Below are positions 44,092 through 54,887 of a DNA stretch of 64,000 bases, piece by piece. The notes beneath the pieces were generated by a model that searched no databases, had not been told where the DNA came from, and saw nothing but the letters and a program-made list of their open reading frames with translations. Positions within the stretch are counted from its first letter, which is position 1. Each line of letters opens with the position of its first letter. Source of the stretch: Streptomyces solicavernae (lineage in GTDB: Bacteria; Actinomycetota; Actinomycetes; Streptomycetales; Streptomycetaceae); assembly GCF_029968095.1 (NCBI RefSeq), contig NZ_JASCIR010000020.1, forward strand, positions 59,064 to 123,063, written 5' to 3'. Both the position numbers and the translations under genes were made by a program.

Positions 44092-44718
44092 TCAGGCCTC
44101 GAAGGGGCGCGCGGGCCAGGGGGCGTCGGCCGGGCGGAGCGCGTCGAGGCCGTCGCCGCGCTCGGCGGCGGCCAGCGAGAGGACGCCCACGACCAGGCAG
44201 TTGTGGTGCAGCTCGCCGGCGAGCACGCCGCGGACGAGCTCGTCGAGCGGGACGCGGTCGAGCTGCATGTCGGCCTCCTCCTCGTCGACCTCGAAGCGCT
44301 CGCCGTCCGCCTCGGACAGGTCGCGGGCGAGGAAGACCCGGATCGCCTCGTCGCAGCCGCCGGGCGAGGAGTAGATGTCGGTGAGGACCCGCCAGTCCCC
44401 GGCCTTGACGTGCGCCTCCTCGTACAGCTCGCGCTGGGCGGCGTGCAGCGGGTTCTCGCCGGGGATGTCGAGCAGTCCGGCGGGGATCTCCCAGAGGCGG
44501 TGGCGTACGGGGTGGCGGTACTGGTTGATGACCAGGACGCGGCCCTGCTCGTCCAGGGCGAGGACGGCGACCGAGCCGGGGTGGACCTGGTAGTCACGGG
44601 TCGCGACGCTGCCGCCGGGCATCACCACGTCGTCCGTGCGGACGCTGGTCTTGTTGCCGGTGAACGGGGTCGCGGTGGCCGTGATCTCCCACTCCTCGGC
44701 GGTGTCCTTGAGCGTCAT
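44092..44718 (-). CDS. ADP-ribose pyrophosphatase-type Nudix hydrolase
   Basis: 208 aa. Nudix box AGLLDIPGENPLHAAQRELYEEAHVKAG, preceded by VINQYRHPVRHRLWEIP as in NudF/ADPRase enzymes that cleave ADP-ribose to AMP and ribose 5-phosphate. ATG at 44718 with GGGAGG upstream. Follows pyrG across a hairpin. Confidence 0.9.
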   Translation of the reverse strand: MTLKDTAEEWEITATATPFTGNKTSVRTDDVVMPGGSVATRDYQVHPGSVAVLALDEQGRVLVINQYRHPVRHRLWEIPAGLLDIPGENPLHAAQRELYEEAHVKAGDWRVLTDIYSSPGGCDEAIRVFLARDLSEADGERFEVDEEEADMQLDRVPLDELVRGVLAGELHHNCLVVGVLSLAAAERGDGLDALRPADAPWPARPFEA

Positions 44719-44752
44719 GACGTACGTCCTCCCACATGCCCACATGAAGAAA

Positions 44753-44786
44753 CCGGGGTACCGGCCGCGAACGGCCCGTACCCCGG
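44753..44786 (-). terminator. Hairpin after pyrG
   Basis: CCGGGGTAC / GTACCCCGG outer stem with GGCC/GGCC inner pairing, between the pyrG stop and the Nudix start; partial terminator likely. Confidence 0.65.
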
Positions 44787-44800
44787 CAACCGTATCTCCG

Positions 44801-46480
<1,680 letters not shown>

Positions 46481-46920
46481 GGCCAAGAGGGGGCTCCCGT
46501 GGTCGCGAGGTGGTGGTGCGTACCGGCAACCAGGGCCCGGAATCGTTGATTTCCCGGGAGTTGCCGTCGCTGCGGTTCGGGGGTCTTGAAACCACCGCTC
46601 CACGGGCTACCAGGGTATCAGCGACACAGAGAGGCTGCTTCCGGCCACGCTCCGCGCAGCCCTGTCGACCCTCCGTATCCAACGCCTGCGGGACGACCAT
46701 GTGACCGTCACCCGACGGTCACCCGTTCGGCGTAGCTCCCTTGCCCCGAGCGGCGCGCGGATCACTAGGGTGCGTCGTATCCTGCTCGGACGTTCGCTGC
46801 CGAGCCGGGCCGGAGCACGGCACCACCCCGCCCGACCGGAACCCCCGAGCTCGTCAACGACCCTTGACTGCATCGCAAGCGCCCCGCGGGGCGGACGTGG
46901 CCGTTCGACTGGAGATGTAC
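46481..46920. other. Divergent region between pyrG and the GH15 gene
   Basis: 440 bp, no supported gene. It contains an 8-bp inverted repeat GTGACCGT/ACGGTCAC at 46701..46722 that could be an operator; remaining sequence is unassigned promoter DNA. Confidence 0.5.
46701..46722. promoter_or_regulatory. Inverted repeat, possible operator
   Basis: GTGACCGT-CACCCG-ACGGTCAC. It is centred about 230 nt upstream of pyrG and 210 nt upstream of the GH15 gene. GTGA/TCAC half-sites recall GntR- or Crp-type sites, but this is only a guess. Confidence 0.35.
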
Positions 46921-48723
46921 GTGGCCGGGCGCATCGAGGACTACGCACTCATCGGAGACATGCAGACCGCGGCGCTGGTCTGCAGAGACGGCACGGTCGA
47001 CTGGCTGTGCCTGCCGAGATTCGATTCCCACGCCGTGTTCGCCGGGCTTCTCGGCACCGAGGAGCACGGCTTCTGGCGGCTCGGGCCGGAGCACGGCGAG
47101 GACACCGCACCGCCGCGCGCCACCCGCAGGACCTACCGCGGCGACTCCCTGATCCTGGAGTCCGAGTGGGACACCCCCCGCGGCACGGTCCGCGTGATCG
47201 ACTTCATGCCGCCGCGCGAGGGCGCACCCCAGCTCGTGCGCATCGTCGAGGGCGTGAGCGGGCGCGTGCCGATGCGCTCGGCGCTGCGGATGCGCTTCAG
47301 CTACGGCCGGATCGTGCCGTGGGTGCACAAGGTCGACGGGCGCACGGTGGCCGTCGCCGGCCCCGACTCCGTATGGCTGGACACCGACACGGAGACGTAC
47401 GGCGAACACCTCACCACCTACTCGGACTTCACCGTCGCCCCCGGGGAGCGGGTGGCGTTCACGATCAGCTGGGAGCCCTCGCACAAGGCGCCGCCGCCGC
47501 TGCACGAGCCGGAGCACGCGCTGGAGGCGACCGCCGAGTTCTGGCGCGAGTGGGTCGAGCACTGCACGTACCACGGGCCCTACCGCGAGGCCGTCGTACG
47601 CTCGCTGATCACCCTGAAGGCGCTGACATACGCGCCGACCGGCGGGATCGTCGCGGCGCCGACCACCTCCCTGCCGGAGGACATCGGCGGCTCGCGGAAC
47701 TGGGACTACCGCTTCACCTGGCTCAGGGACGCGGCGATCACCCTGTCCTCGCTGCTGCGCACCGGCTACCGCGAGGAGGCCAGGGCCTGGCGCGAGTGGC
47801 TGCTCCGCGCGGTCGCCGGCGACCCGGAGAACCTGCAGATCATGTACGGCATCGCGGGCGAACGGGAGCTGGGCGAGGCCGAGTTGGACTGGCTGCCCGG
47901 GTACGAGAACTCCCGGCCGGTGCGCGTCGGCAACGGCGCCGCGCACCAGCTGCAGCTCGACGTGTACGGCGAGGTCATCGAGGCGCTGCACCTGGCCCAT
48001 ATGACGGGCCTGACGCGCAGCGACTACGCCTCGCTGCTGCAGCTCAAGCTGATCCGGTACCTGGAGACGCACTGGAACCAGCCCGACGAGGGCATCTGGG
48101 AGGTGCGCGGCCCGCGCCGGCACTTCGTGCACTCCAAGGTGATGGCCTGGGTCGCCGTCGACCGCACCATCAAGCTGATCGAGTCCGGCGACGTGGACGG
48201 CCCCGTCGACCGCTGGCGCGGGCTGCGGGACGCCATCCACCGGGACGTCTGCGAGAAGGGCTACGACCCGGAGCGGAACACGTTCACGCAGTCGTACGGC
48301 TCGAAGGAGCTGGACGCCTCGCTGCTGCTCATCCCGCAGATGGGCTTCCTGCCTCCGGACGACAAGCGGGTCGTCGGCACGATCGAGGCGATCCAGCGGG
48401 AGCTGTCCACCGAGGACGGCTTCGTCCTTCGCTACCCGACCTCCGGGGACGACGCGGGCGTGGACGGCCTGGAGGGCGACGAAGGGGCCTTCCTGGCCTG
48501 CTCGTTCTGGCTCGCGGACGACCTGGCGATGATCGGCCGGGTCGACGAGGCGCGCGAGCTGTTCGAGAAGCTGCTCTCGCTCCGCAACGACCTCGGCCTG
48601 CTCGCCGAGGAGTGGGACCCGCGCCTGCAGCGCCAGGTCGGCAACTTCCCGCAGGCCTTCAGCCACGTCCCACTGATCGACACGGCACTACGGCTGACGG
48701 CTTCGGGGGCGTACGGGGGCTGA
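46921..48723 (+). CDS. GH15 glucoamylase-like glycoside hydrolase
   Basis: 600 aa. N-terminal beta-sandwich domain (IEDYALIGDMQTAALVCRDGTVDWLCLPRFD) and (alpha/alpha)6 barrel with SRNWDYRFTWLRDAAIT, GIWEVRGPRRHFVHSK (general acid Glu) and LLAEEWDP (general base Glu). Bacterial relatives hydrolyse trehalose or alpha-glucans and are cytosolic; no signal peptide here. GTG at 46921 with GGAG 6 nt upstream. Confidence 0.9.
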   Translation: MAGRIEDYALIGDMQTAALVCRDGTVDWLCLPRFDSHAVFAGLLGTEEHGFWRLGPEHGEDTAPPRATRRTYRGDSLILESEWDTPRGTVRVIDFMPPREGAPQLVRIVEGVSGRVPMRSALRMRFSYGRIVPWVHKVDGRTVAVAGPDSVWLDTDTETYGEHLTTYSDFTVAPGERVAFTISWEPSHKAPPPLHEPEHALEATAEFWREWVEHCTYHGPYREAVVRSLITLKALTYAPTGGIVAAPTTSLPEDIGGSRNWDYRFTWLRDAAITLSSLLRTGYREEARAWREWLLRAVAGDPENLQIMYGIAGERELGEAELDWLPGYENSRPVRVGNGAAHQLQLDVYGEVIEALHLAHMTGLTRSDYASLLQLKLIRYLETHWNQPDEGIWEVRGPRRHFVHSKVMAWVAVDRTIKLIESGDVDGPVDRWRGLRDAIHRDVCEKGYDPERNTFTQSYGSKELDASLLLIPQMGFLPPDDKRVVGTIEAIQRELSTEDGFVLRYPTSGDDAGVDGLEGDEGAFLACSFWLADDLAMIGRVDEARELFEKLLSLRNDLGLLAEEWDPRLQRQVGNFPQAFSHVPLIDTALRLTASGAYGG

Positions 48724-48742
48724 GCCCGTTGTTCTTCGCCCT

Positions 48743-48774
48743 GCGGCCCCTCGGTTCTGCTGCCGGGGGGCCGC
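48743..48774 (+). terminator. Possible terminator of the GH15 gene
   Basis: GCGGCCCC / GGGGCCGC arms with a 16-nt loop, about 20 nt after the stop. Confidence 0.45.
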
Positions 48775-48847
48775 GGCCGTACGTAGGCGGTACCGCGTGG
48801 GGCGGGGTGGGTGTCCCCGGGCGGCGACCACAGGTAGCGTCCCGCGG

Positions 48848-50527
48848 ATGGACACGCACAACCCCCAGGCCGGGATCACCGTGCAGCGCGCCCTCGAACT
48901 GCCCGGACTGCGCAGCGGCCTCCCCGAGGTCGTGGCCTGCTCAGACCGGCTGCAGCGGACCGTGCGCTGGGTGCACGCCGGCGAGGTGCCGAACATCGCG
49001 TCGCTGCTCAAGGGCGGCGAGCTGCTCCTGACCACCGGGCTCGGACTCGGGGCGCGCCCCGGCGAGCAGCGGGCGTTCGTCCGCAAGCTCGCGGAGCGCG
49101 GGATCGCCGCGCTCGTCGTGGAGCTGGGGCCGCGCTTCGCCCGGCTGCCGTCGGCGATCGTGGAGACGGCGCGCACGGCCGGGCTTCCGCTGGTGCAGCT
49201 GCACCGCGAGGTGCCGTTCGTGACCGTGACCGAAGAGGTCCACACGGAGATCGTCAACGGCCACTACGCCCTCCTCAAGGAGGCCGACGAGGTGCACCGG
49301 CGCTGCACCGACGCGCTGCTCGCCGGGGGCGGCGTGCCCCAGGTCCTGTCCGTCCTGGCCGAGTTCTGCGGCAACCCGGTCTTCCTGGAGACCGCGGACG
49401 GGCAGCTGCTGTACGCCTCCGGTCCCGGCGGGTCCTTTGAGGCGGACGGCCCGGTCGTCGATCCGCTCCAGGTGTGGGAGTCGCTGCGCGGCCGGTCCCG
49501 GTCCCGGGACGAGGGGCCGCCCGCCGGGTCGGTCCTGATCGACGTGCCGGGCGGGGGCCCCGGCCCCGGCGGTACGGGGGCGGTGCGGGCGCGGATCGCG
49601 CTGCTCGCGGTGTCGGGGCCGGTGCAGCCGGTGCACCGGATGGCCGTCGAGCGGGCGGCCGGCTCGCTCGCCGTGGTCCTGATGCAGGCACGGCAGGAGG
49701 AGGAGCTGGCGGCGCGCGGCCGCGGCGACTTCCTGTCCGACCTGGCGGAGGGCCGGATCAGCGCCGATGACGCGCCCGCGCAGGCCCGCGTGCTCGGCTT
49801 CCGCCCCGGCTCCGGGCCGCTGCTCCCGGTGGTCATGCGGGTCGCGGACTCGCTCGCGCCGAGCGGGAGTTGGGCGGTGCTCGCGCGGGCCGTCGCGGAG
49901 GAGCTGGCGGCGGTGGGGGTGCCCGTCCTGGTCGGCGTACGGCCGGTGGAGGGGCGGGTTCCGGTGCTGCTCGGGCTGCGGTCGGAGTCGGAGCGCACGG
50001 CCGTCGCCGACCGGGTCGCCGAGGCGCTGCGGGCCGGGCTCCGGCAGGCGGACGAGCGGGCCGGGCTGCAGCGCGCCGGGGTGCGCCCGCCGGTCGTGGT
50101 GGTCGCGGCGGCGGGCGGCTGGGCGGCGGCCTCGGCGGGGCTGCGGCACGCGGCGGAGACGGCGACGGCGGCACAGGGCCTGGTCGACCGGCCCTGGTAC
50201 GACGCCCGGCGCCTGGACACCGAGCTGCTGCTGTGGCGGCTGCGCCAGCAGGGCGACGGCACGGCCCTGGCGGCGTTCGTGGAGCGCGCGATCGGACCGC
50301 TCCAGGACCACGACCGGCGCGCGAAGCCGCCGCTGCTGCCCACCCTGGAGACGTATCTCGCGCACGCGGGCCGCAAGGCGGAGACCGCGCGCGAGCTGCA
50401 CCTCAACCGCCAGACCCTGTACAACCGCCTGGCCCGCATCGCCGAACTCCTCGGCACGGACCTGGACGACCCCCAGACGGTCCTCGCCCTGAGCCTGGCC
50501 CTGCGGGCCCGGCGGCATGTGGAGTGA
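48848..50527 (+). CDS. PucR-family transcriptional regulator
   Basis: 559 aa. N-terminal PucR sensing domain (ITVQRALELPGLRSGLPEVVA...LLKGGELLLTTGL), a GAF-like middle, and a C-terminal helix-turn-helix (TLETYLAHAGRKAETARELHLNRQTLYNRLARIAELLG). PucR-type proteins activate nitrogen or purine catabolic genes. ATG at 48848. Its 3' end lies 14 bp from the convergent glycosyltransferase stop. Confidence 0.92.
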   Translation: MDTHNPQAGITVQRALELPGLRSGLPEVVACSDRLQRTVRWVHAGEVPNIASLLKGGELLLTTGLGLGARPGEQRAFVRKLAERGIAALVVELGPRFARLPSAIVETARTAGLPLVQLHREVPFVTVTEEVHTEIVNGHYALLKEADEVHRRCTDALLAGGGVPQVLSVLAEFCGNPVFLETADGQLLYASGPGGSFEADGPVVDPLQVWESLRGRSRSRDEGPPAGSVLIDVPGGGPGPGGTGAVRARIALLAVSGPVQPVHRMAVERAAGSLAVVLMQARQEEELAARGRGDFLSDLAEGRISADDAPAQARVLGFRPGSGPLLPVVMRVADSLAPSGSWAVLARAVAEELAAVGVPVLVGVRPVEGRVPVLLGLRSESERTAVADRVAEALRAGLRQADERAGLQRAGVRPPVVVVAAAGGWAAASAGLRHAAETATAAQGLVDRPWYDARRLDTELLLWRLRQQGDGTALAAFVERAIGPLQDHDRRAKPPLLPTLETYLAHAGRKAETARELHLNRQTLYNRLARIAELLGTDLDDPQTVLALSLALRARRHVE

Positions 50528-50541
50528 CGTACACGTGGGGC

Positions 50542-51774
50542 TCAGCGCCGGAAGGGCTGAGCCAGCTCGTCGTACACGCTGAGGATCTGCGCGACCGTGT
50601 CGTCCTCGGTCGGCCAACTCGCCGCCTGCACACGGCCGTTGGCGCGGAGCCGGGCGCGGCGGGACGGGTCGGCCAGGAGGCGGGCGACGGCTTCGGCGAG
50701 GGCGGGGGCGTCGCCGTACGGGACGAGTTCGGCGGCGTCGCCCACGAGTTCCGGGAGGCCGCCGACGGCCGTAGCGACCAGCGGGACGCCCGCGTGCAGG
50801 GCCTCGTGGGCCAGCAGCGAACGGGACTCCCAGCGGCTGGGAAGGAGCGCCACGTCGGCCGCGGCGAGGAGTTCCGGGACGTCGTCGCGGCGCCCGATGA
50901 GGCGTACGGGCAGGCCCTCCGCGTCGATCCGGCGCCGCAGCGGGCCGCGCTCGGGGCCCTCGCCGGCGATCACCACGAGCGGTACGGGGTCGAGGCCGCG
51001 CCAGGTGCGAGCGGCGTCCAGGAGGGTCTCGTAGCCGCGGTACCGGTCGAGGGAGCCGACCGCGAGCAGCAACGGGCGGTCCACCGCGCCCAGCTCGGCC
51101 CGCGCCTTGTGGTGCGCCGTGCCCGCCTCGCCCGTCTCGCCCGTCTCGCCCGTCACACCCGTCTCACCCGTCTCATCCGGCTCATCCCGCTCGTCCCGCT
51201 CGTCCGGCCCGTCGAACGCCGGGCGGCGCGGCGCCGGGAACGCGACGGGGGCGAGGCGGGCGTCCCGGGCACCGCTGCCGCGCGCCCGGTCGACCAGGTC
51301 GGAGGACGTGCCGAGCAGCACCGCGCTGGACCGTGCCACCCGGCGCTCCAGGAGCCGCTGCACCCGCGCCCGCGCGCCCTCGGCGTGCGCCCGGGTGTGC
51401 CAGGTGACGACCAGGGGCGTACGGCCGGGCAGGAGCGCCGGCCGGCGGCCGCGCAGCGCGAGCGAGGAGCGGAGCGCGGCGTGCAGCCCGTGCGCGTGCA
51501 CCAGGTCGGCGTCCGCGCAGGCGCCGCGCAGCGCGACCACCGAGGCCGGGTCGCTGCGGCGCGGCACGGGCACGAACTCGGCGCCGGCGCCGCCGAAGTC
51601 GTACATCCCGTCGAGCTCCGCGGGGGCGCACACGGTCACGCGCACGCCGCGCGCGACGAGGCCCGCGGCGAGCGAGCGGACGTGCGCGCTGCTGCCCGCG
51701 CTGCCGCCGCCCAGCACCTGCACGGTGTGCAGGGGCGGCCGGCCCTGTGGTGGGGGGCTGCTCACGTGGGTCAC
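50542..51774 (-). CDS. GT4-family glycosyltransferase with acidic repeat insert
   Basis: 410 aa. N-terminal VQVLGGGSAGSSAHVRSLAAGL; C-terminal LLAVGSLDRYRGYETLLDAA, PSRWESRSLLAHEALHAGVPLVAT (E-x7-E-like). Between the two Rossmann halves is an Asp/Glu/Thr/Gly insert (DERDERDEPDETGETG...) encoded by a 9-bp tandem repeat. GTG at 51774 (CAGGAG 10 nt upstream); GTG at 51765 is an alternative. Probably builds a surface glycan or glycolipid. Confidence 0.85.
   Translation of the reverse strand: MTHVSSPPPQGRPPLHTVQVLGGGSAGSSAHVRSLAAGLVARGVRVTVCAPAELDGMYDFGGAGAEFVPVPRRSDPASVVALRGACADADLVHAHGLHAALRSSLALRGRRPALLPGRTPLVVTWHTRAHAEGARARVQRLLERRVARSSAVLLGTSSDLVDRARGSGARDARLAPVAFPAPRRPAFDGPDERDERDEPDETGETGVTGETGETGEAGTAHHKARAELGAVDRPLLLAVGSLDRYRGYETLLDAARTWRGLDPVPLVVIAGEGPERGPLRRRIDAEGLPVRLIGRRDDVPELLAAADVALLPSRWESRSLLAHEALHAGVPLVATAVGGLPELVGDAAELVPYGDAPALAEAVARLLADPSRRARLRANGRVQAASWPTEDDTVAQILSVYDELAQPFRR
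51123..51208. repeat. 9-bp tandem repeat within a glycosyltransferase gene
   Basis: Around nine imperfect copies of CGTCTCGCC / CGTCTCATC type units, encoding Asp/Glu-Thr-Gly triplets. Confidence 0.8.
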
Positions 51775-52089
51775 GTGGCCGGGACTCCTGGGTCGGCTTC
51801 GTCGGATGGGTCCGCCGCGGTGCCCGTGCGCTGCCCGGAGCGGACGCCCGTGGGTGCGGGCCCGTCGGGCGGCCTCGTGCCGGTGGTGTCCGGGACGTGC
51901 GCGGGGCGGCTGTGCGGAACGCCTCGCCAAGGATGCCAGTCCGTACGGGAGTTCCGGCACCGCCGGTGGTGAGCAGCCGTGTCGGACCGGGCGGCGGGCT
52001 CGGCGGATCACCCACACGGGTGATCGCCGGCGTCCCTGCCCCCGGGGTGCCCACGGGCGCGGGAGTACTGCCCGGCTACTCGCGCGCCC
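51775..52089. other. Gap between recN and the glycosyltransferase gene
   Basis: 315 bp with no supported gene. Contains GATCACCC-ACAC-GGGTGATC at 52006..52025, a perfect 8-bp dyad that may end recN transcription or bind a regulator. Confidence 0.5.
52006..52025. promoter_or_regulatory. GATCACCC dyad
   Basis: GATCACCCACACGGGTGATC, 8-bp perfect arms and a 4-nt loop, 65-84 nt after the recN stop. Confidence 0.45.
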
Positions 52090-53838
52090 TCAATCCGCCC
52101 GCGCCGCCGCCAGCAGTTCCTCCGCGTGTGCCCGGGCCGTCTCCGAGTCCTCCTGGCCCGCTAGCATCCGCGACAGCTCGCGGACGCGGTCCTCGCCCTC
52201 CAGGGCCTGCACGCCGGAGCGGGTCACCGAGCCGTCGTTGGTCTTCTCGACCAGCAGCTGGCGGTCGGCGAAGGCCGCCACCTGGGGCAGGTGCGTGACC
52301 ACGACGACCTGCGCGGAGCGGGCGAGCTTCGCGAGCCTGCGGCCCACCTCGACGGCCGCCTTGCCGCCGACGCCCGCGTCCACCTCGTCGAAGAGGTACG
52401 TCGGTACGGGGTCGGAGCCCGCGAAGACCACCTCGACGGCGAGCATCACACGCGACAGCTCACCGCCCGACGCGCCCTTGGCGATGGGCCGCGGCGGCGC
52501 ACCGGGGTGCGGGGCGAGCAGCAGCTCCACCTCGTCCACACCGGTCGCGGTGTACGCCACGGGCCGCCCGCCGACCTCGATGCCGTCGGCGTCCTCGGCG
52601 ACCTCGGTCTGCCGGATGGCGATCGTCACGCGCGCGTGCGGCATGGCGAGCGAGGCCAGCTCCTGGGTGACGGCGGCGGCGAAACGCTCCGCCGCCTCCG
52701 TACGCGCATCGGTCAACGCCTGGGCGAGACCCGCGAGTTCGGAGCTGAGCGCGTCCCGCTCCGCGGTCAGCTCGCCGATCCGGTCGTCGTCCCCGTCGAG
52801 CTCGGTGAGGCGGGCGGCGCTCTCCTCGGACCAGGCCAGGACCGCGTCGACGGATGCCCCGTACTTGCGCGTGAGCTGGGTGAGGGCCGCCCTGCGCTCC
52901 TCGACGGCGGCGAGGCGCAGCGGGTCGGCGTCCAGGTCGTCCGCGTACCCGGCGAGTTCCCCCGCCACGTCCGCGAGCAGGATGCCGATCTCGCCGAGGC
53001 GTTCGGCGAGCGCGGCCAGGGCCGGGTCGTGCGAGCGGACCGCGTCGAGGGCGCGCTGCGCGCCGCCGACCAGGAGACCCGCGTCGACGCCCTCGGGATC
53101 CTCGGGGTTGCCGGCGAGCGCGGCGTGCCCGGCCGCGGCGGCGGAGGCCAGGGCCTCGGCGTGGCCCAGGCGCTCGGCCTCGGCGGCGAGTTCGACGTCC
53201 TCGCCCGCGCGGGGTTCGACGGCGGCGATCTCGTCGAGCCCGAACCGCAGCAGGTCCGCTTCCTGGGCGCGTTCACGGGCGCGCGTGGTCAGCTCGTCCA
53301 GCTCGGCGGCGACGCCCCTCAGCCTGCGGTAGGCGGCCGCGTACTTCTCCAGCGGGACGGAGACCGCGTCCCCCGCGTACCGGTCGAGGGCCTGCCGCTG
53401 CCGGGCGGGCTTGAGGAGGCCCTGCTGGTCGGTCTGGCCGTGCACGGCGACCAGGTCGTCGGCGAGCTCGCCGAGCAGCCCGACCGGCACGGAACGACCG
53501 CCGAGGTGCGCCCGCGAGCGCCCTTCGGCGGAGACCGTACGGCTGATGAGCAGCGCCCCGTCGTCCAGTTCGGCGCCCGCCTCCTCGGCGCGCACGACGG
53601 CCGGGGCGTCCGCGGGTACGGCGATCCGCCCCTCCACCACCGCCGACTTCGCGCCGATCCGCACCAGGGCCGGGTCCGCGCGCCCGCCGAGCAGCAGGCC
53701 GAGGCTGGTGACGACCATCGTCTTGCCCGCGCCCGTCTCGCCGGTCACGGCGGTGAAGCCTGGTGACAGCTCGACGACCGCGTCGTCGATGACTCCGAGC
53801 GACCGTATCCGCATCTCCTCCAACACGGACCTGACCAT
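52090..53838 (-). CDS. recN: DNA repair protein RecN
   Basis: 582 aa SMC-like. Walker A TAVTGETGAGKTMVV near residue 34; long coiled-coil arms in the middle third (e.g. LTAERDALSSELAGLAQALTDARTEAAERF); ABC signature ASGGELSRVMLA and Walker B TYLFDEVDAGVGG. Acts early in double-strand-break repair. ATG at 53838; GTG at 53826 or ATG at 53814 are alternatives. No LexA box is seen within about 95 nt upstream. Confidence 0.96.
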   Translation of the reverse strand: MVRSVLEEMRIRSLGVIDDAVVELSPGFTAVTGETGAGKTMVVTSLGLLLGGRADPALVRIGAKSAVVEGRIAVPADAPAVVRAEEAGAELDDGALLISRTVSAEGRSRAHLGGRSVPVGLLGELADDLVAVHGQTDQQGLLKPARQRQALDRYAGDAVSVPLEKYAAAYRRLRGVAAELDELTTRARERAQEADLLRFGLDEIAAVEPRAGEDVELAAEAERLGHAEALASAAAAGHAALAGNPEDPEGVDAGLLVGGAQRALDAVRSHDPALAALAERLGEIGILLADVAGELAGYADDLDADPLRLAAVEERRAALTQLTRKYGASVDAVLAWSEESAARLTELDGDDDRIGELTAERDALSSELAGLAQALTDARTEAAERFAAAVTQELASLAMPHARVTIAIRQTEVAEDADGIEVGGRPVAYTATGVDEVELLLAPHPGAPPRPIAKGASGGELSRVMLAVEVVFAGSDPVPTYLFDEVDAGVGGKAAVEVGRRLAKLARSAQVVVVTHLPQVAAFADRQLLVEKTNDGSVTRSGVQALEGEDRVRELSRMLAGQEDSETARAHAEELLAAARAD

Positions 53839-53933
53839 ACGAGGTTTCCCCCGCGCGGCGCGACGTCACCCCGCTTTCGTCACCGAAGCCACAGGTCGAG
53901 GGCCCGCCGGGGTCACTCGTCAGTGGAGCCTCG

Positions 53934-54887
53934 TCAGTGCGGCGCCCCGCGCCAGCCCGAGACCGGCAGCGCGAACTTCGCGACCAGCCGGTCCGTGAAC
54001 GACGCGTGGTGCAGCCGCGCGAGCCGTACGGGCACGGCCCCGCGCCGTACCTCCACGCGCGCGCCCGCGGGCAGCTCCACGGTCCTGCGCCCGTCGCACC
54101 ACAGCACGCCGTGCGGCGTGTGCGGCTGCACCTCCACGGCCAGCACGGAACTCGGCGAGGTGATCAGAGGCTTGGCGAACAGGGCGTGCGCGCTGATCGG
54201 CACCATGAGCAGCGCCTCGACCTCCGGCCACACCACGGGCCCGCCCGCCGAGAACGCGTACGCCGTGGAACCCGTCGGGGTCGCGCAGACGATGCCGTCG
54301 CAGCCGAAGCCGGAGACCGGGCGGCCGTCGATCTCCAGGACGACCTCCAGCATCCGCTCGGGCGACACCTTCTGCACGGCGGCCTCGTTCAGCGCCCAGT
54401 CGGCGTGCACGACCGAGCCGTTGTCGCGTACGAGGACATCGAGGGTCATCCGCTCCTCGACCTCGTACGAGCGGGTGACGACGCGGTCGACGACCTTGTC
54501 CAGGTCGTCCCGCTCCGCCTCGGCGAGGAAGCCGACGCGGCCCAGGTTGACCCCGAGCATCGGCACTCCGGAGGCGCGGGCGAACTCGGCGCCGCGCAGC
54601 AGCGTGCCGTCGCCGCCGAGGACGACGATCAGCTCGCAGCCGTCCAGGACGTCCGCGGTCGCCTCGTGCACCCGCTCGACCGTCGACGGCAGCGGCAGGT
54701 CACGCGCCTCCGCCTCCAGGACGCGCACCCCGAGACCGCTCTTGAGCAGCCCCTGCACGACGAGTTCGGCGCTGCGCACCGCGGCGGGCCTGCCGGTGTG
54801 CGCGAGCAGGAAGACCGTCCGCCCCGCCCCGTCGGCCTCATCCGTGTCCCCGGCTTCCCGCACCGCTCCCCCTCCGCTGGTGGTCAA
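53934..54887 (-). CDS. nadK: NAD kinase
   Basis: 317 aa. FLLAHTGRPAA start region, the diagnostic VVLGGDGTLLRGAEFA (GGDG), NLGRVGFLAE and CATPTGSTAYAFSAGGP. Makes NADP from NAD. The TTG at 54887 overlaps the tlyA stop and has GGAGG 7 nt upstream; GTG at 54863 also has a good ribosome site. Downstream neighbour of tlyA in the tlyA-nadK-recN operon. Confidence 0.95.
   Translation of the reverse strand: MTTSGGGAVREAGDTDEADGAGRTVFLLAHTGRPAAVRSAELVVQGLLKSGLGVRVLEAEARDLPLPSTVERVHEATADVLDGCELIVVLGGDGTLLRGAEFARASGVPMLGVNLGRVGFLAEAERDDLDKVVDRVVTRSYEVEERMTLDVLVRDNGSVVHADWALNEAAVQKVSPERMLEVVLEIDGRPVSGFGCDGIVCATPTGSTAYAFSAGGPVVWPEVEALLMVPISAHALFAKPLITSPSSVLAVEVQPHTPHGVLWCDGRRTVELPAGARVEVRRGAVPVRLARLHHASFTDRLVAKFALPVSGWRGAPH

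Noticed and set aside
53839..53933. LexA box upstream of recN
   Set aside because: No TCGAAC/GTTCGA pair found there; recN more likely follows the tlyA-nadK promoter or its own unassigned one.
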